DNA from: Streptomyces gossypii
GTDB taxonomy: Bacteria; Actinomycetota; Actinomycetes; Streptomycetales; Streptomycetaceae
Direction of reading: 5' to 3'
Length of the DNA: 64,000 nt
Assembly: GCF_025165795.1 (NCBI RefSeq)
Contig: NZ_JAJAGO010000003.1
Coordinates: 534,275-598,274 of the forward strand
The notes beneath the pieces were generated by a model. That model did no database searches. It saw only the letters and a list, made by a program, of their open reading frames with translations, and was not told the DNA's origin. The position numbers and the translations under genes were made by a program. Shown here piece by piece: positions 1 through 9,309 of the stretch. Position 1 is the stretch's first letter. Every line of letters starts with the position of its first letter.

Positions 1-1092
1 GGCCTGCCTGCCGAGCGGATCGTCTTCAGCCCCTCCCCGCTGGCCGAGCTGGGCAACGCCCTGCACGCACTCGCGGCGCCGGGCCACCATCCCGGTCTGC
101 ACGGCTGGACCGCCGCTACCGCCGCCGGGCTCAAGCCGGACCTCGCCGACCGGCTGTACGAGGCGCACTTCCTGTGGAGTCCGGGCTTCTCCGACATCCT
201 GATGGCGTTCGCGGCGGTGCCGGACCGGCAGGGGCAGCCCGGTGCGACGCTGGCCGAGGAGCTGGACATCCTGGACCAGCTGGACGACGAGCGTTTCGTC
301 GCGTCCGCGCTGGAATTCAGCTGCTCCGCCACCTACAACTCGGGCGGTCCTTCCCCGTTGATCGACCCGCCCGGCCGGGAGCGCGCACTGCAGACAGCCG
401 CGGCGCGCGGTCCGCGGCAGGAGGACTTCACCCGTCGGCTGCTGACCGATCCGCCCGCCATACGGGCCTGGATACGGCGCCTCCTGGAGGACTGCGAGCA
501 GGCGTTCTTCGCGGACACCTGGCAGCGGCTGCGCGTACAGCTGGCCGCCGACGCGCGTCACAAGGCGGATCTGCTGCGCCACAAGGGGCTCGCCGAGGCG
601 CTGGCCGCGATCTCGCCCGCGCTGAGCCTGACGGGCGAGGGCCGCATCTCCGCCGACAAGCTGACGGACGGGCTCGCCACGGCCCTGGACCCGGCCGTCG
701 GGGCCGGGATCACCTTCGTGCCGACCACGATGGGCTGGCCGCACCTGCTGGTGCTGCACGCGGCGGGCTGGCGTCCCGTCGTGCACTATCCCGTGGACGA
801 ACCGGACCTGCCGCGGCCGCCGTCCGTCCAGATCGTGCGGCAGCGGCTGGAGGCGCTGGCGCACCCGAGGCGGATGGAGCTGGCCCGCTTCCTGGCGCGT
901 GGCGCGTATTCAACGGTGGAGCTGGTGGAGGTGGTCGGGATGAGCGCGCCGGAGGTCTCCCGGCATCTGTCGACGATGAAGAAGGCGGGACTGGTCACCA
1001 CCCGGCGGCGGGGGCGGTACGTGCTGCACCAGCTGGACCTGACGGTCGCCGCCAGGCTCGGCAGCGATTTCCTGGCGGGCATCCTCCGCTAG
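1..1092 (+). CDS. ArsR-type winged-helix regulator with DUF5937-like N-terminus (5' partial)
   Basis: The reading frame is open from base 1, so the start lies outside the window; 363 residues are visible. The last ~75 residues form an ArsR-like winged helix (LEALAHPRRMELARFLARG, then MSAPEVSRHLSTMKKAGLV and a wing rich in Arg). The long N-terminal part resembles the DUF5937 region that precedes such helices in actinobacterial regulators. No metal-binding Cys pair of classical ArsR is seen in the helix, so the ligand is unknown. The stop codon overlaps by 4 bp the stop of the convergent response regulator. Confidence 0.8.
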   Translation, partial: GLPAERIVFSPSPLAELGNALHALAAPGHHPGLHGWTAATAAGLKPDLADRLYEAHFLWSPGFSDILMAFAAVPDRQGQPGATLAEELDILDQLDDERFVASALEFSCSATYNSGGPSPLIDPPGRERALQTAAARGPRQEDFTRRLLTDPPAIRAWIRRLLEDCEQAFFADTWQRLRVQLAADARHKADLLRHKGLAEALAAISPALSLTGEGRISADKLTDGLATALDPAVGAGITFVPTTMGWPHLLVLHAAGWRPVVHYPVDEPDLPRPPSVQIVRQRLEALAHPRRMELARFLARGAYSTVELVEVVGMSAPEVSRHLSTMKKAGLVTTRRRGRYVLHQLDLTVAARLGSDFLAGILR

Positions 1093-1760
1093 CCGCCCGC
1101 CCGCACCAGCCCCGTCTCGTACGCGAGGACCACCGCCTGCACGCGGTCGCGCAGCCCCAGCTTGGTCAGTATCCGGCCCACATGCGTCTTGACCGTGGCC
1201 TCCGACAGGGTCAGGTTGGCCGCTATCTCGCCGTTCGACAGGCCCTGCGCGATGAGGACCAGCACCTCCCGCTCCCGGGTGGTGAGCCGCTCCAGTTCCC
1301 GGGCGAGCGGTTCGGGCACGGTGGCGGGCAGCACGCTCGAGAAGCGGTCGATCAGCCGCCGGGTGGTGCTCGGCGCGACCACCGCGTCACCGCTGTGCAC
1401 GGCGCGGATGGCGCTCAGCAGCTCGTCGGGCGGCACGTCCTTGAGCATGAAGCCGCTGGCACCGGCCTTGAGCGCGCTGAAGGCGTACTCGTCCAGGTCG
1501 AAGGTGGTCAGGATCAGCACCTTCGGCTCGTGGCCGCCGCTGCCGTCGCAGATGCGGCGGGTCGCCTCCACTCCGTCCAGATGCGGCATCCGGACGTCCA
1601 TGAGGATCACGTCGACCTTCGTGCCGCGCAGCACCTCCAGGGCCTGCACGCCGTCTCCGGCTTCGGCGACGACCTCCATGTCCGGCTGCGCCGCGAGCAC
1701 CATGCGGAAGCCGGTGCGCAGCAGCGCCTGATCGTCGACGAGCATCACGCGGATGGCCAT
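1089..1760 (-). CDS. LuxR/NarL-family response regulator
   Basis: 223 residues. The receiver domain has the acidic pair VDD at 8-10, phosphoacceptor Asp55 (VILMDVRMP) and the conserved Lys in FMLKD. The C-terminal LuxR helix-turn-helix reads LTTREREVLVLIAQGLSNGEIA with TVKTHVGRILTKLG. It lies downstream of the histidine kinase at 1924-3147 on the same strand and is its likely partner (DesK/NarL-type system). The 163-bp gap between them is long for an operon and holds a 15-bp tandem repeat. The regulated genes are not evident. Confidence 0.93.
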   Translation of the reverse strand: MAIRVMLVDDQALLRTGFRMVLAAQPDMEVVAEAGDGVQALEVLRGTKVDVILMDVRMPHLDGVEATRRICDGSGGHEPKVLILTTFDLDEYAFSALKAGASGFMLKDVPPDELLSAIRAVHSGDAVVAPSTTRRLIDRFSSVLPATVPEPLARELERLTTREREVLVLIAQGLSNGEIAANLTLSEATVKTHVGRILTKLGLRDRVQAVVLAYETGLVRAGG

Positions 1761-1800
1761 GCGGAAGTCCCTAACTCTCGGTACCCGCTCGGCGCGGGCT

Positions 1801-1830
1801 GGTGCGTGCGGATCTGGTGCGTGCGGATCT
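1801..1830. repeat. 15-bp perfect tandem duplication
   Basis: GGTGCGTGCGGATCT occurs twice head to tail, followed by a partial third copy, inside the gap between a histidine kinase and its response regulator. It accounts for part of the unusual spacing in that pair. Confidence 0.85.
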
Positions 1831-1923
1831 GGTGGCTTGGGGGCGGTGCGGGCCTGGGGCGAGCGAGGGCTGATGCGACAGGGTCGGTGAGGTGGGTGCG
1901 GGGCGTGTGCGGCCGTGGCCGCG

Positions 1924-3147
1924 TCAGTGCGCGCCCTTCAGCGGCAGCACCGCGCTGATGCGGAAGCCGCCGCCCGGCCTGGGCCCCGCCTCCAGATTTC
2001 CGCCGACCATACCCACCCGCTCCCGCATACCGATGAGCCCGTGGCCGAGACCGTCCGTCCCGCCGTCCTCGTAGAGATCGCGCTGCGAGCCGCGCCCGTC
2101 GTCCTCGGCGAGGAGGGCGAGCTCGCCGTCACCGTAGGTGAGTCGCACATTCGCGCCGACGTCCGGACCGCCGTGCTTGCGGGTGTTGGTCAGCGCTTCC
2201 TGGACGATGCGGTAGGCCGTGAGTTCCACGCTGCTGGGCAGCGGACGCGGCGTTCCCTGGATCTTGAAGCTCACGGTGAGCCCGGCCCCGCGCACCTGGT
2301 CGACGAGGTCCGCGAGCTGCTCGACCCCGGGCTGCGGTACGTACTCGCCGCCGTCCTTCGCCGGTTCACCCGTCCGCAGCACCCCCAGCAGGCGGCGCAT
2401 CTCGGCGAGCGCCTGGCGGCCGGTGCCCGAGATGGTCTCCAGCGCCTGCCTGGCCTGGCCTGGAGCGGCGTCCAGGACGTACGCGGCGCCGTCCGCCTGC
2501 ACGACCATCACCGACACGTTGTGCGCCACGACGTCGTGCAGCTCGCGTGCGATCCGGGCACGCTCCGCGGCGACCGCGACCTTTGCCTGCGCCTCGCGCT
2601 CCTTCTCCAGCCGGGCGGCGCGCTCCTCCAGCTGGTCGTAGTAGGCGCGCCGGGTGCGCATCGAGTCGCCGAGCACCCAGGCCAGCAGGAAGACCGCGGT
2701 GAGCAGCAGGCAGGCGAACACGGCCTCGGTGGTGTCCTGCTTCGGTGAGGGCCACCGGACGGAGGCGATGGTGGGCGCGGCGAAGGCGCTGGCCAGGGCG
2801 AACCGGGACGCCCACTGCACCGACCGGGAGGCCACGGTGAAGATGATCACCAGGAAGGCGAAGTCTCCGAAGAACTGCGGGACGTCCACGACGAGCTGGA
2901 CGCACCCCGTGCCCGCGGCGAGCAGCAGCATGCGCTCGGGGGCCCGCCTGCGCCACGCCACCACGGCGCTCAGCGCAAGTGAGATGGGTACGGCCGCCGC
3001 CTGCGCCACGGGGCCCTGCGGCGCACCCTCCAGGTCGGCCTGGGTGCTCGCGATGATCCAACCTGCGGACGTCAGCAGCAGCAGGACGGCCCAGAAGACG
3101 TCCACCCCTGTCGGGTGTCTGCGGATGAAATCATAGATGCGGTGCAC
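1924..3147 (-). CDS. DesK-type sensor histidine kinase
   Basis: 407 residues, GTG start. Several hydrophobic segments occupy roughly residues 18-160, then a charged linker leads into the HisKA_3 dimerisation box ([11 protein letters not shown]) with His204 as probable phosphorylation site. The HATPase part follows, with ALTNTRKHG as N box and DDGRGS and [11 protein letters not shown] as G boxes. It probably phosphorylates the regulator encoded at 1089-1760. A TACGCT hexamer at 3155-3160 sits 7 nt before the GTG with no good ribosome site, which fits a leaderless message. The signal sensed is unknown. Confidence 0.92.
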   Translation of the reverse strand: MHRIYDFIRRHPTGVDVFWAVLLLLTSAGWIIASTQADLEGAPQGPVAQAAAVPISLALSAVVAWRRRAPERMLLLAAGTGCVQLVVDVPQFFGDFAFLVIIFTVASRSVQWASRFALASAFAAPTIASVRWPSPKQDTTEAVFACLLLTAVFLLAWVLGDSMRTRRAYYDQLEERAARLEKEREAQAKVAVAAERARIARELHDVVAHNVSVMVVQADGAAYVLDAAPGQARQALETISGTGRQALAEMRRLLGVLRTGEPAKDGGEYVPQPGVEQLADLVDQVRGAGLTVSFKIQGTPRPLPSSVELTAYRIVQEALTNTRKHGGPDVGANVRLTYGDGELALLAEDDGRGSQRDLYEDGGTDGLGHGLIGMRERVGMVGGNLEAGPRPGGGFRISAVLPLKGAH

Positions 3148-3154
3148 GTAACCC

Positions 3155-3160
3155 AGCGTA
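3155..3160 (-). promoter_or_regulatory. Candidate -10 (TACGCT), leaderless, for the histidine kinase
   Basis: TACGCT lies 7 nt before the GTG start on the minus strand, so transcription would begin at or near the start codon. Confidence 0.5.
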
Positions 3161-3261
3161 TGTACGGGAAGCGGGTGGATGGGTCAGCCGGACGGCCGAT
3201 CCGTAAAACGTTCACCTACTCCACAAGGTGGAGGCCGCGCCGCCGGAAGCGGCCGTCCCCG

Positions 3262-3267
3262 TACCGT
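3262..3267 (+). promoter_or_regulatory. Candidate -10 (TACCGT), leaderless, for the MidA-like gene
   Basis: TACCGT ends 6 nt before GTG 3274, which supports that start over the internal ATG at 3349. Confidence 0.45.
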
Positions 3268-3273
3268 ATCGGC

Positions 3274-4386
3274 GTGAGCGGGCAGCTGAACAGCGATGGA
3301 GACGGCGGGCACGGCGGGGGCGGGTGCCCTTGCGGCTGGCGGAGGGCGATGGACCGGGCGCTGTACGGCCCGGACGGCTTCTTCATGCGGGAGGAGCCCG
3401 GGGCCCACTTCCGTACCTCCGTGCACGTCTCGCCGCTCTTCGCGGAGGCGGTGGCCCGGTTGCTGGCCCGGGTCGACGCCGCGCTGGGGCACCCCGCGGA
3501 GCTGACCCTGCTGGATGTCGGCGCGGGGCGAGGGGAGCTGTTGCGCGGAGTGCTGGACGCGCTGGCCGAGACGGACGGTGCGGACGGGGGCCCGGCGGCG
3601 GGCCTCGCCCGCCGGGTGCGGCCGGTCGCGGTCGAGCGGGCATCGCGGCCGGAGGGGCTCGACCCGCGGATCGGCTGGCGGCGCGAGCTGCCGCCGCCGG
3701 GCTCGGTGACGGGGCTGGTCTTCGCCAACGAATGGCTGGACAACGTGCCGGTGGACCTCGCGGAGACGGACGCGGTGGGCGTTCCGCGCTATGTGGAGGT
3801 GGACCGTACGGGCACGGAGCGGCTCGGCGGCCCGGTAGTCGGCGAGGATGCCGACTGGCTGGCCCGCTGGTGGCCGCTCGGCGGCCGGGACGGGGCTCCT
3901 CCCGTCCCGGGAGGCGCTCCCTGGCCGGGGCTGCGGGCGGAGATCGGCAGCCCGCGCGACACGGCCTGGGCCGAGGCCGTGCACACGCTGGACGCGGGGC
4001 TGGCCGTCGCCGCCGACTACGGGCACACGCGTGCGGACCGTCCGCCGTTCGGCACCCTCACCGGCTACCTCGACGGACGCGAGGTGCGGCCCGTCCCGGA
4101 CGGCGAGCGCGATCTGACCGCACATGTGGCACTGGACGCCTGCGCGGCAGCCGCGGCGGGTGACGGTGACGGTGGCGTCGGCGCCGTGCACACCCAGCGC
4201 GCCGTGCTGCACGCCCTCGGTGTGCACGGCGGCCGCCCGCCACTGGCTCTGGCGTCCGCCGACCCGGCAGGCTACGTCCGTGCCCTGCGCACTGCGGGCG
4301 AGGCGGCTGAGCTGACCGACCCGCACGGCCTGGGCGCCTTCAGCTGGCTGGTGTGCCCGGTGGGTGTAGCCGACCCGTTCGGGTGA
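3274..4386 (+). CDS. SAM-dependent methyltransferase, MidA/NDUFAF7 family
   Basis: About 370 residues from GTG 3274. This start keeps [16 protein letters not shown], the usual N-terminal motif of the family, which an ATG at 3349 would cut. The SAM site is [12 protein letters not shown], and [13 protein letters not shown] matches the family NE-LDN-PV motif. The eukaryotic relative methylates an Arg of a complex I subunit; the bacterial substrate is unknown. A stand-alone nuoD lies 2.6 kb downstream, but I would not draw a link from that alone. It is divergent from the kinase at 3147. Confidence 0.85.
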   Translation: MSGQLNSDGDGGHGGGGCPCGWRRAMDRALYGPDGFFMREEPGAHFRTSVHVSPLFAEAVARLLARVDAALGHPAELTLLDVGAGRGELLRGVLDALAETDGADGGPAAGLARRVRPVAVERASRPEGLDPRIGWRRELPPPGSVTGLVFANEWLDNVPVDLAETDAVGVPRYVEVDRTGTERLGGPVVGEDADWLARWWPLGGRDGAPPVPGGAPWPGLRAEIGSPRDTAWAEAVHTLDAGLAVAADYGHTRADRPPFGTLTGYLDGREVRPVPDGERDLTAHVALDACAAAAAGDGDGGVGAVHTQRAVLHALGVHGGRPPLALASADPAGYVRALRTAGEAAELTDPHGLGAFSWLVCPVGVADPFG

Positions 4387-4449
4387 CGCGGTGCGGCGCC
4401 CGCCACCCGTAAGCTGATCAGGACGAGACCCACCGAGAGAGGTGTCGCC

Positions 4450-5016
4450 ATGGCTGTGGCCTACGCGCGGATGCGCGAGATCGCCGAAGAGATGTCCCAT
4501 GTGCCCGAGGCGTGGGCCGTCGAGGTCTCAGGGGGAGAGATCACCATCATGATGAGTCCGGCAAAACGTCACGAGTTCATCGTGGCCCTCACGGCCCGTC
4601 AGCTGAACCATCAGCTGGACGACATCGATCCGAGCCTGGTCGCCCATGGCGGTGCGGAGATCGAGGACCCGGCCGCAGGCGTGATGCGCCGTCCGGACCT
4701 GTTGGTGCTCCCCTTGGACTCCTTGGACGAGCAGGGCGACTACGTGGACCCCAAGGAGATCCGTGTCGCCATGGAGGTCGTCTCGAAGTCCAACCCGGAG
4801 AACGACTACACGGGCAAGATGCGCGACTACCCGAGGATCGGCATCCCGTGCTATGTCATCGTCGATCCGCGCCTCGGCACCGGCGTCGTGCTCTCCGAGA
4901 TCGGCCCTGGGGAAGACGGCGGGCCCGCATACCAGCACCGCGAGTCCTTCACCTTTGGTGAGACCGTCAGTGTCGGCGAGTGGACCATAGACACCTCGCA
5001 GTTTCCGCTCTACTGA
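4450..5016 (+). CDS. Uma2-family putative restriction-endonuclease-fold protein
   Basis: 188 residues. The PD-(D/E)XK-like fold of the Uma2 (DUF820) family is indicated by RRPDLLVLP, then RVAMEVVSKSNPENDYTGK with the catalytic-like Glu and Lys, then PCYVIVDPR. A clear ribosome site (GAGAGAGG) precedes the ATG. These proteins are numerous in Streptomyces and cyanobacteria and their role is unproven. The 3' end overlaps the convergent PH-domain gene by 7 bp. Confidence 0.88.
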   Translation: MAVAYARMREIAEEMSHVPEAWAVEVSGGEITIMMSPAKRHEFIVALTARQLNHQLDDIDPSLVAHGGAEIEDPAAGVMRRPDLLVLPLDSLDEQGDYVDPKEIRVAMEVVSKSNPENDYTGKMRDYPRIGIPCYVIVDPRLGTGVVLSEIGPGEDGGPAYQHRESFTFGETVSVGEWTIDTSQFPLY

Positions 5017-6386
5017 GCCGGTCCCGTCAGCCACCGCTCCGGGCCCGCCTCGCGGCGGCCCGTGCGGGAGCGTTCTGCCTGAGCGGCGACGAGTGCCCGT
5101 GCCTCCTCCTCGTCGCGCAGCCGCGCCTCCGCCCAGCCGTTCGCACCGTGGTCGACCGAGACGTTCGCCAGCCGCATCCGCCGCTGCCACGGCCCCTGCC
5201 CGAAGCGGACGCTCTGCACCTTCGCGTGCGGCACCAGCTCCGTACGGCGGCGCAGCAGTCCGTACCGGGTGACGAAGACGGTGCCGGTCACCCCGTGCGC
5301 GTAGCCGCACCGGCGCACCGGGGCGCACCAGCGGGACCGCTTCGGCGGCGGTGTGGCGGCACCGGCGGCGGCGGCCAGGTCGACCCCGGGCAGCACCCGC
5401 GCCAGTACGCCCGCCGCGTCCTCACGGGTGGCGACCGGCAGCAGCACGCCGCCCTTGCCCTTCGCCGCGCCCGCGATCTCCAGCTCTACCCGCACCCAGC
5501 CGCGCCGCCGCCACAGCAGCGGCTCGCTGATCCGCACATACTGCACGCGTCCCGGCGGTACGGTCGCGTGGTCCCGGTCCAGCAGGCCGTGGTCGATGCG
5601 CAGGCCGTCCGGTGATTCGGCCACCGTCCAGTCGTACTCGGTGAGGAAGCGGCCGATGCTGCTCGCCCACACGCCGCCGAGCAGCGGCAGGGCGACGGCG
5701 AGCGTGGGCCACAGGCTTTCGGTGGCCAGATAGATCAGCGTCGGTATGACCAGTACGGCCGCCAGCGCTGCCCACACCCCGCCGAGCAGCAGCAGCCCGA
5801 CGATCAGCGTGCCAGAACGCACCCGCAGCAGCTCCCTGGCCGGTGCCTCGCCCACCTCCGGTGCCGCGTCGGGCGCCATACCGCCCGCCCGCGCGAGCAG
5901 CTCGGCGCGCAGCGCCACGGCCTCGCGTTCCCCCAGATAGGCGAGTTCGTCCTTGGCCTCGGTGCCGACGACGTCCAGCTTGAGCTTGGCGACCTGGGCG
6001 ATACGGGCGAGCAGCGGGCGGCTCACGTCGACCGCCTGGATCCTGTCCAGCCGGATGTGCGCGACCCGCCGGAAGACCAGTCCGGTGCGGATGCGCAGCT
6101 CGGTGTCCGTCACCACGTAACTGGTGAACCACCAGGAGAAGAAGCCGTACGCGGCGGCGGCCGGGATCACCGCGGCGAAGCCGAGGATCAGCCAGCCCAC
6201 CGTCAGCTCCTCGAACCACCCGCGGGTGCGCTCGAAGTCCTGCACGGCGAACGCGGTGAGGCCGGCGATGGGCGCCCAGGCGCGGCGCCAGGGGGTGATC
6301 GGGTGCAGCCGGTTGCCCTCCGGGCGCTGCGGGAGCCGGGACCTTACCGTCATGCGTCCCGCTCCGCTCGCCGTCCGGCCGCTCAC
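5010..6386 (-). CDS. PH-domain membrane protein (YdbT-like, bPH2 repeats)
   Basis: 458 residues, GTG start overlapping the stop of the upstream gene (GTGA). It has hydrophobic hairpins near residues 35-85 and 210-250 and repeated bacterial PH-like blocks (RTGLVFRRVAHIRLDRIQAVDV; later RYGLLRRRTELVPHAKVQSVRF). It pairs with the smaller protein at 6383-6877 as in the B. subtilis ydbS-ydbT arrangement, where the two membrane PH proteins are reported to work together. Its role here is unknown. Confidence 0.85.
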   Translation of the reverse strand: MSGRTASGAGRMTVRSRLPQRPEGNRLHPITPWRRAWAPIAGLTAFAVQDFERTRGWFEELTVGWLILGFAAVIPAAAAYGFFSWWFTSYVVTDTELRIRTGLVFRRVAHIRLDRIQAVDVSRPLLARIAQVAKLKLDVVGTEAKDELAYLGEREAVALRAELLARAGGMAPDAAPEVGEAPARELLRVRSGTLIVGLLLLGGVWAALAAVLVIPTLIYLATESLWPTLAVALPLLGGVWASSIGRFLTEYDWTVAESPDGLRIDHGLLDRDHATVPPGRVQYVRISEPLLWRRRGWVRVELEIAGAAKGKGGVLLPVATREDAAGVLARVLPGVDLAAAAGAATPPPKRSRWCAPVRRCGYAHGVTGTVFVTRYGLLRRRTELVPHAKVQSVRFGQGPWQRRMRLANVSVDHGANGWAEARLRDEEEARALVAAQAERSRTGRREAGPERWLTGPAQ

Positions 6387-6877
6387 AGACCCGCCGAGCG
6401 GGCCTCGCCCAGTTCAGTGAGGCGGTCCCGGAGCCGCTCGGCCTCGGCGGGCGTCAGGCCGGGAACCGTCGCGTCCGTCGTCGCGGCGGCGGTGTGCAGC
6501 TGGAGCCGGGCCAGCCCGTACCGCCGCTCCAGCGGGCCCGAGGTGACCTCGACAAGCTGCATCCGCCCGTACGGCACCACCGTCGTCTTCCGCCACTGCA
6601 CGCCGTGGGCGATCAGCAGGTCGTCCGCACGCTCCGCGTATCTCCAGGAGCGCCAGTTGCGGGCGAGTGCGCCCCAGCCCCAGGCCGCGCCGGCCAGCGG
6701 CGGCAGCGCCCACAGGGACCACACCGCGCCCGCCAGCAGACCGGGCAGCAGCCCGGCGAGCAACGCGAGCGGCAGCAGGGCGCAGAGCAGCACGAGCCGC
6801 CGCAGGCGCAGCAGTGCACCCTCCACACCGCGCCACCGTTCGCCGGGGGAGCGGTGGGCTTCGGTGGCCGTCGTCAT
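6383..6877 (-). CDS. PH-domain membrane protein (YdbS-like)
   Basis: 164 residues. Two adjacent hydrophobic segments lie around residues 30-70, followed by a bPH2 block (DLLIAHGVQWRKTTVVPYGR, then MQLVEVTSGPLERRYGLARL). It is the first gene of a two-gene unit with 5010-6386, with a 4-bp overlap. A TACCCT hexamer at 6884-6889 sits 6 nt upstream of the ATG with no ribosome site, suggesting a leaderless start. Confidence 0.85.
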   Translation of the reverse strand: MTTATEAHRSPGERWRGVEGALLRLRRLVLLCALLPLALLAGLLPGLLAGAVWSLWALPPLAGAAWGWGALARNWRSWRYAERADDLLIAHGVQWRKTTVVPYGRMQLVEVTSGPLERRYGLARLQLHTAAATTDATVPGLTPAEAERLRDRLTELGEARSAGL

Positions 6878-6883
6878 GGCGTC

Positions 6884-6889
6884 AGGGTA
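6884..6889 (-). promoter_or_regulatory. Candidate -10 (TACCCT), leaderless, for the PH-domain pair
   Basis: The hexamer fits TAnnnT and ends 6 nt before ATG 6877. Confidence 0.5.
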
Positions 6890-6969
6890 TGGGGTTCGAT
6901 GCGCTCGGTACTCCTCAGAGGGGAACGGAAAACCGACGTCGGTGGGCAGCGGTGTCCCGAGGGAGCGGA

Positions 6970-7014
6970 GCGCATGAGGCGAACCGAGCGCATCACGGGC
7001 GAACCGCGCGCATC
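6970..7014. repeat. Direct repeats with GCGCAT cores upstream of nuoD
   Basis: GGCGAACCGAGCGCATC (6978-6994) recurs with one change at 6998-7014, a 20-bp period. A third GCGCAT lies at 6970. The array ends 17 bp before the nuoD start and has the look of a multi-site operator, although no regulator is assigned. Confidence 0.5.
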
Positions 7015-7031
7015 GAGAAGGCTGTCAGACT

Positions 7032-8180
7032 ATGGCCATGACGGAGACGACGGTCGGTATCGGAGGTGCCGCGGAGAGCACGGACATGGTGCTCAACATC
7101 GGCCCTCAGCACCCCTCGACGCACGGCGTGCTGCGGCTGCGGCTCGTCCTGGACGGCGAGCGGATCGGCGCCGCCGAACCGGTGGTCGGCTACATGCACC
7201 GGGGCGCCGAGAAGCTCTTCGAAGCACGCGACTACCGCCAGATCATCGTGCTGGCCAACCGGCACGACTGGCTCTCGGCGTTCTCCAACGAGCTGGGTGT
7301 CGTACTGGCCGTCGAACGGATGCTCGGCATGGAGGTCCCCGAGCGCGCCGTGTGGACCCGCACCCTGCTCGCCGAGCTGAACCGCGTGCTGAACCACATG
7401 ATGTTCCTCGGCTCCTACCCCCTGGAACTCGGCGGCATCACGCCCGTCTTCCACTCCTTCCGTGAACGCGAAGAGCTCCAGAACGTCATGGAGGAGGTCT
7501 CCGGCGGACGCATGCACTACATGTTCAACCGGGTCGGCGGCCTCAAGGAGGACCTCCCGGCGGGCTGGGCGGGGCGCGCCCGGCAGGCCGTGGCGGCCGT
7601 ACGCTCCCGGATGGACGTCTACGACCGGCTCGTGCTGGGCAATGAGATCTTCCGTGGGCGCACCCGCGGCGTGGGAGAGCTGGCACCCTCGGTCGTACAC
7701 GCTTACGGCGTGAGCGGGCCCATCGCACGGGCCTCCGGCGTGGACTTCGACCTGCGCCGCGACGAGCCCTATCTCGCCTACGGCGAACTGCAGGACGTAC
7801 TGCGGGTCGTCACCCGGCGGGAAGGCGACTGCCTCTCCCGCTTCGAGGTGCTGCTCGGGCAGGCGCACAACTCCCTCGACCTGGCCGACGCCTGCCTCGA
7901 CCGGCTCGCCGAGCTGCCCCCCGGGCCGGTGAACCAGCGGCTGCCCAAGGTGCTGAAGGCTCCCGAGGGCGCGACCTACGCCTGGACGGAGAACCCGCTC
8001 GGGCTGAACGGCTACTACCTCGTCTCCAAGGGCGAGAAGACGCCGCACCGGCTGAAGCTCCGCTCGGCCTCGTTCAACAACATCCAGGCCCTGGTGGAGC
8101 TGCTGCCCGGCACGCTCGTCGCCGACATGGTGGCGATCCTGGGGTCCTTCTTCTTCGTGGTCGGCGACATCGACAAGTGA
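7032..8180 (+). CDS. nuoD: NADH-quinone oxidoreductase subunit D-like protein (stand-alone)
   Basis: 382 residues. [20 protein letters not shown] and [13 protein letters not shown] are the hallmark N-terminal motifs of the 49-kDa/NuoD subunit, and the C-terminus [13 protein letters not shown] is the canonical ending of the family. NuoD helps form the quinone pocket of complex I. No other nuo gene is nearby, so this is a lone paralogue of the kind often called nuoD2 in Streptomyces. A second in-frame ATG at 7038 is an alternative start. A strong hairpin follows at 8191-8221. Confidence 0.9.
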   Translation: MAMTETTVGIGGAAESTDMVLNIGPQHPSTHGVLRLRLVLDGERIGAAEPVVGYMHRGAEKLFEARDYRQIIVLANRHDWLSAFSNELGVVLAVERMLGMEVPERAVWTRTLLAELNRVLNHMMFLGSYPLELGGITPVFHSFREREELQNVMEEVSGGRMHYMFNRVGGLKEDLPAGWAGRARQAVAAVRSRMDVYDRLVLGNEIFRGRTRGVGELAPSVVHAYGVSGPIARASGVDFDLRRDEPYLAYGELQDVLRVVTRREGDCLSRFEVLLGQAHNSLDLADACLDRLAELPPGPVNQRLPKVLKAPEGATYAWTENPLGLNGYYLVSKGEKTPHRLKLRSASFNNIQALVELLPGTLVADMVAILGSFFFVVGDIDK

Positions 8181-8190
8181 CGCCAGGCTT

Positions 8191-8221
8191 GGATCCGGCG
8201 GCGTGCGCCGCCGCCGGATCC
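8191..8221 (+). terminator. Hairpin terminator after nuoD
   Basis: Perfect 13-bp inverted repeat (8191-8203 with 8209-8221, 5-nt loop) beginning 10 bp after the nuoD stop. It has no U-run, as is usual in Streptomyces. Confidence 0.8.
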
Positions 8222-8307
8222 GGGTCGCTGACGCGCTCACGTAGCATGGCCGGGCATCGTCCGGTACCCACCGCGGACCGGAACGGAAGACGGAAGGTCA
8301 TGGCTCC

Positions 8308-9309
8308 GTGAACGCTCAGCAGCACCCCGCACCCGCCCTGCGGGCCGAGGACCGCCCGGCACGGCTCAGCGTCGGCGTCGTCGGTACCGGCAGGGTCGGA
8401 TCCGCCCTCGCCGCGGCGCTGCGGCTCGCCGGGCACCGTCCGGTCGCGGCCTCCGGCGTCTCCGACGCCTCCCGCAGGAGAGCGGCGGCCCTGCTCCCCG
8501 GTGTCCCGCTCGTCGGTCCCGCGGAGGTACTGGCCCGCGCCGATCTGGTGCTGCTCACCGTCCCCGACGACGCGCTGCCCGGCCTGGTGGCGGGGCTCGC
8601 CGAGACCGGTGCCGTCCGCCAGGGGCAGCTCCTGGTGCACACCTCCGGGCGGTACGGGGCCGCGGTGCTGGAGCCGGCGACGCGGGCGGGCGGGCTGCCG
8701 CTGGCGCTGCACCCGGCGATGACCTTCTCCGGTACACAGGTGGACGTGGAGCGGCTCGCGGGCTGCTCGTTCGGCGTGACCGCGCCCGAGGAGCTGCGGC
8801 TCGCCGCCGAGGCGCTCGTCATCGAGATGGGCGGCGAACCGGAGTGGATCGAGGAGGAGGCCCGCCCGCTCTACCACGCGGCGCTGGCCATCGGCGCGAA
8901 CCACCTGGTCACGCTGGTCGCACAGTCCCTCGAACTGCTGCGGAGCGCCGGCGTGTCCGCCCCCGACCGGATGCTCGGCCCGCTGCTCGGCGCCGCGCTC
9001 GACAACGCGCTGCGCTCCGGGGACGCGGCCCTCACCGGGCCGGTGGCCCGCGGTGACGCGGGCACCGTCGCGGCGCACATCACCGAACTGCGCGCGCACG
9101 CGCCGCACGCCGTCGCCGGATATCTGGCGATGGCACGTACGACCGCGGACCGCGCGCTGGCGCACGGGCTGCTCAAGCCGGAGCTGGCGGAGGACCTGCT
9201 CGGAGTGCTGTCCGCGCCGCAGCCCCCGGCCCCCGGCCCGGCGGGCGGCGGCGGCGAGCCCGGCGGCGGCGACGACGGTAACGACGGCGACCGAGGAGGA
9301 GAGCAGTGA
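8308..9309 (+). CDS. Rossmann-fold/DUF2520 protein
   Basis: 333 residues, GTG start; the nearby ATG at 8300 runs into a stop after three codons. The N-terminal NAD(P) site is VGVVGTGRVGSALAAAL, followed by LTVPDDALPGLV. The DUF2520 half contains LHPAMTFSGTQVDVERLAGC. The fold resembles ketopantoate reductase/ProC-like dehydrogenases. It overlaps panC by 4 bp (GTGA), so a role in pantothenate supply is a fair guess but unproven. The C-terminal tail is low-complexity Gly/Pro/Asp. Confidence 0.88.
   Translation: MNAQQHPAPALRAEDRPARLSVGVVGTGRVGSALAAALRLAGHRPVAASGVSDASRRRAAALLPGVPLVGPAEVLARADLVLLTVPDDALPGLVAGLAETGAVRQGQLLVHTSGRYGAAVLEPATRAGGLPLALHPAMTFSGTQVDVERLAGCSFGVTAPEELRLAAEALVIEMGGEPEWIEEEARPLYHAALAIGANHLVTLVAQSLELLRSAGVSAPDRMLGPLLGAALDNALRSGDAALTGPVARGDAGTVAAHITELRAHAPHAVAGYLAMARTTADRALAHGLLKPELAEDLLGVLSAPQPPAPGPAGGGGEPGGGDDGNDGDRGGEQ

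Noticed and set aside
6993..8240. 415-codon frame antisense to nuoD
   Set aside because: Shadow of a clearly recognisable gene; ends in the terminator.
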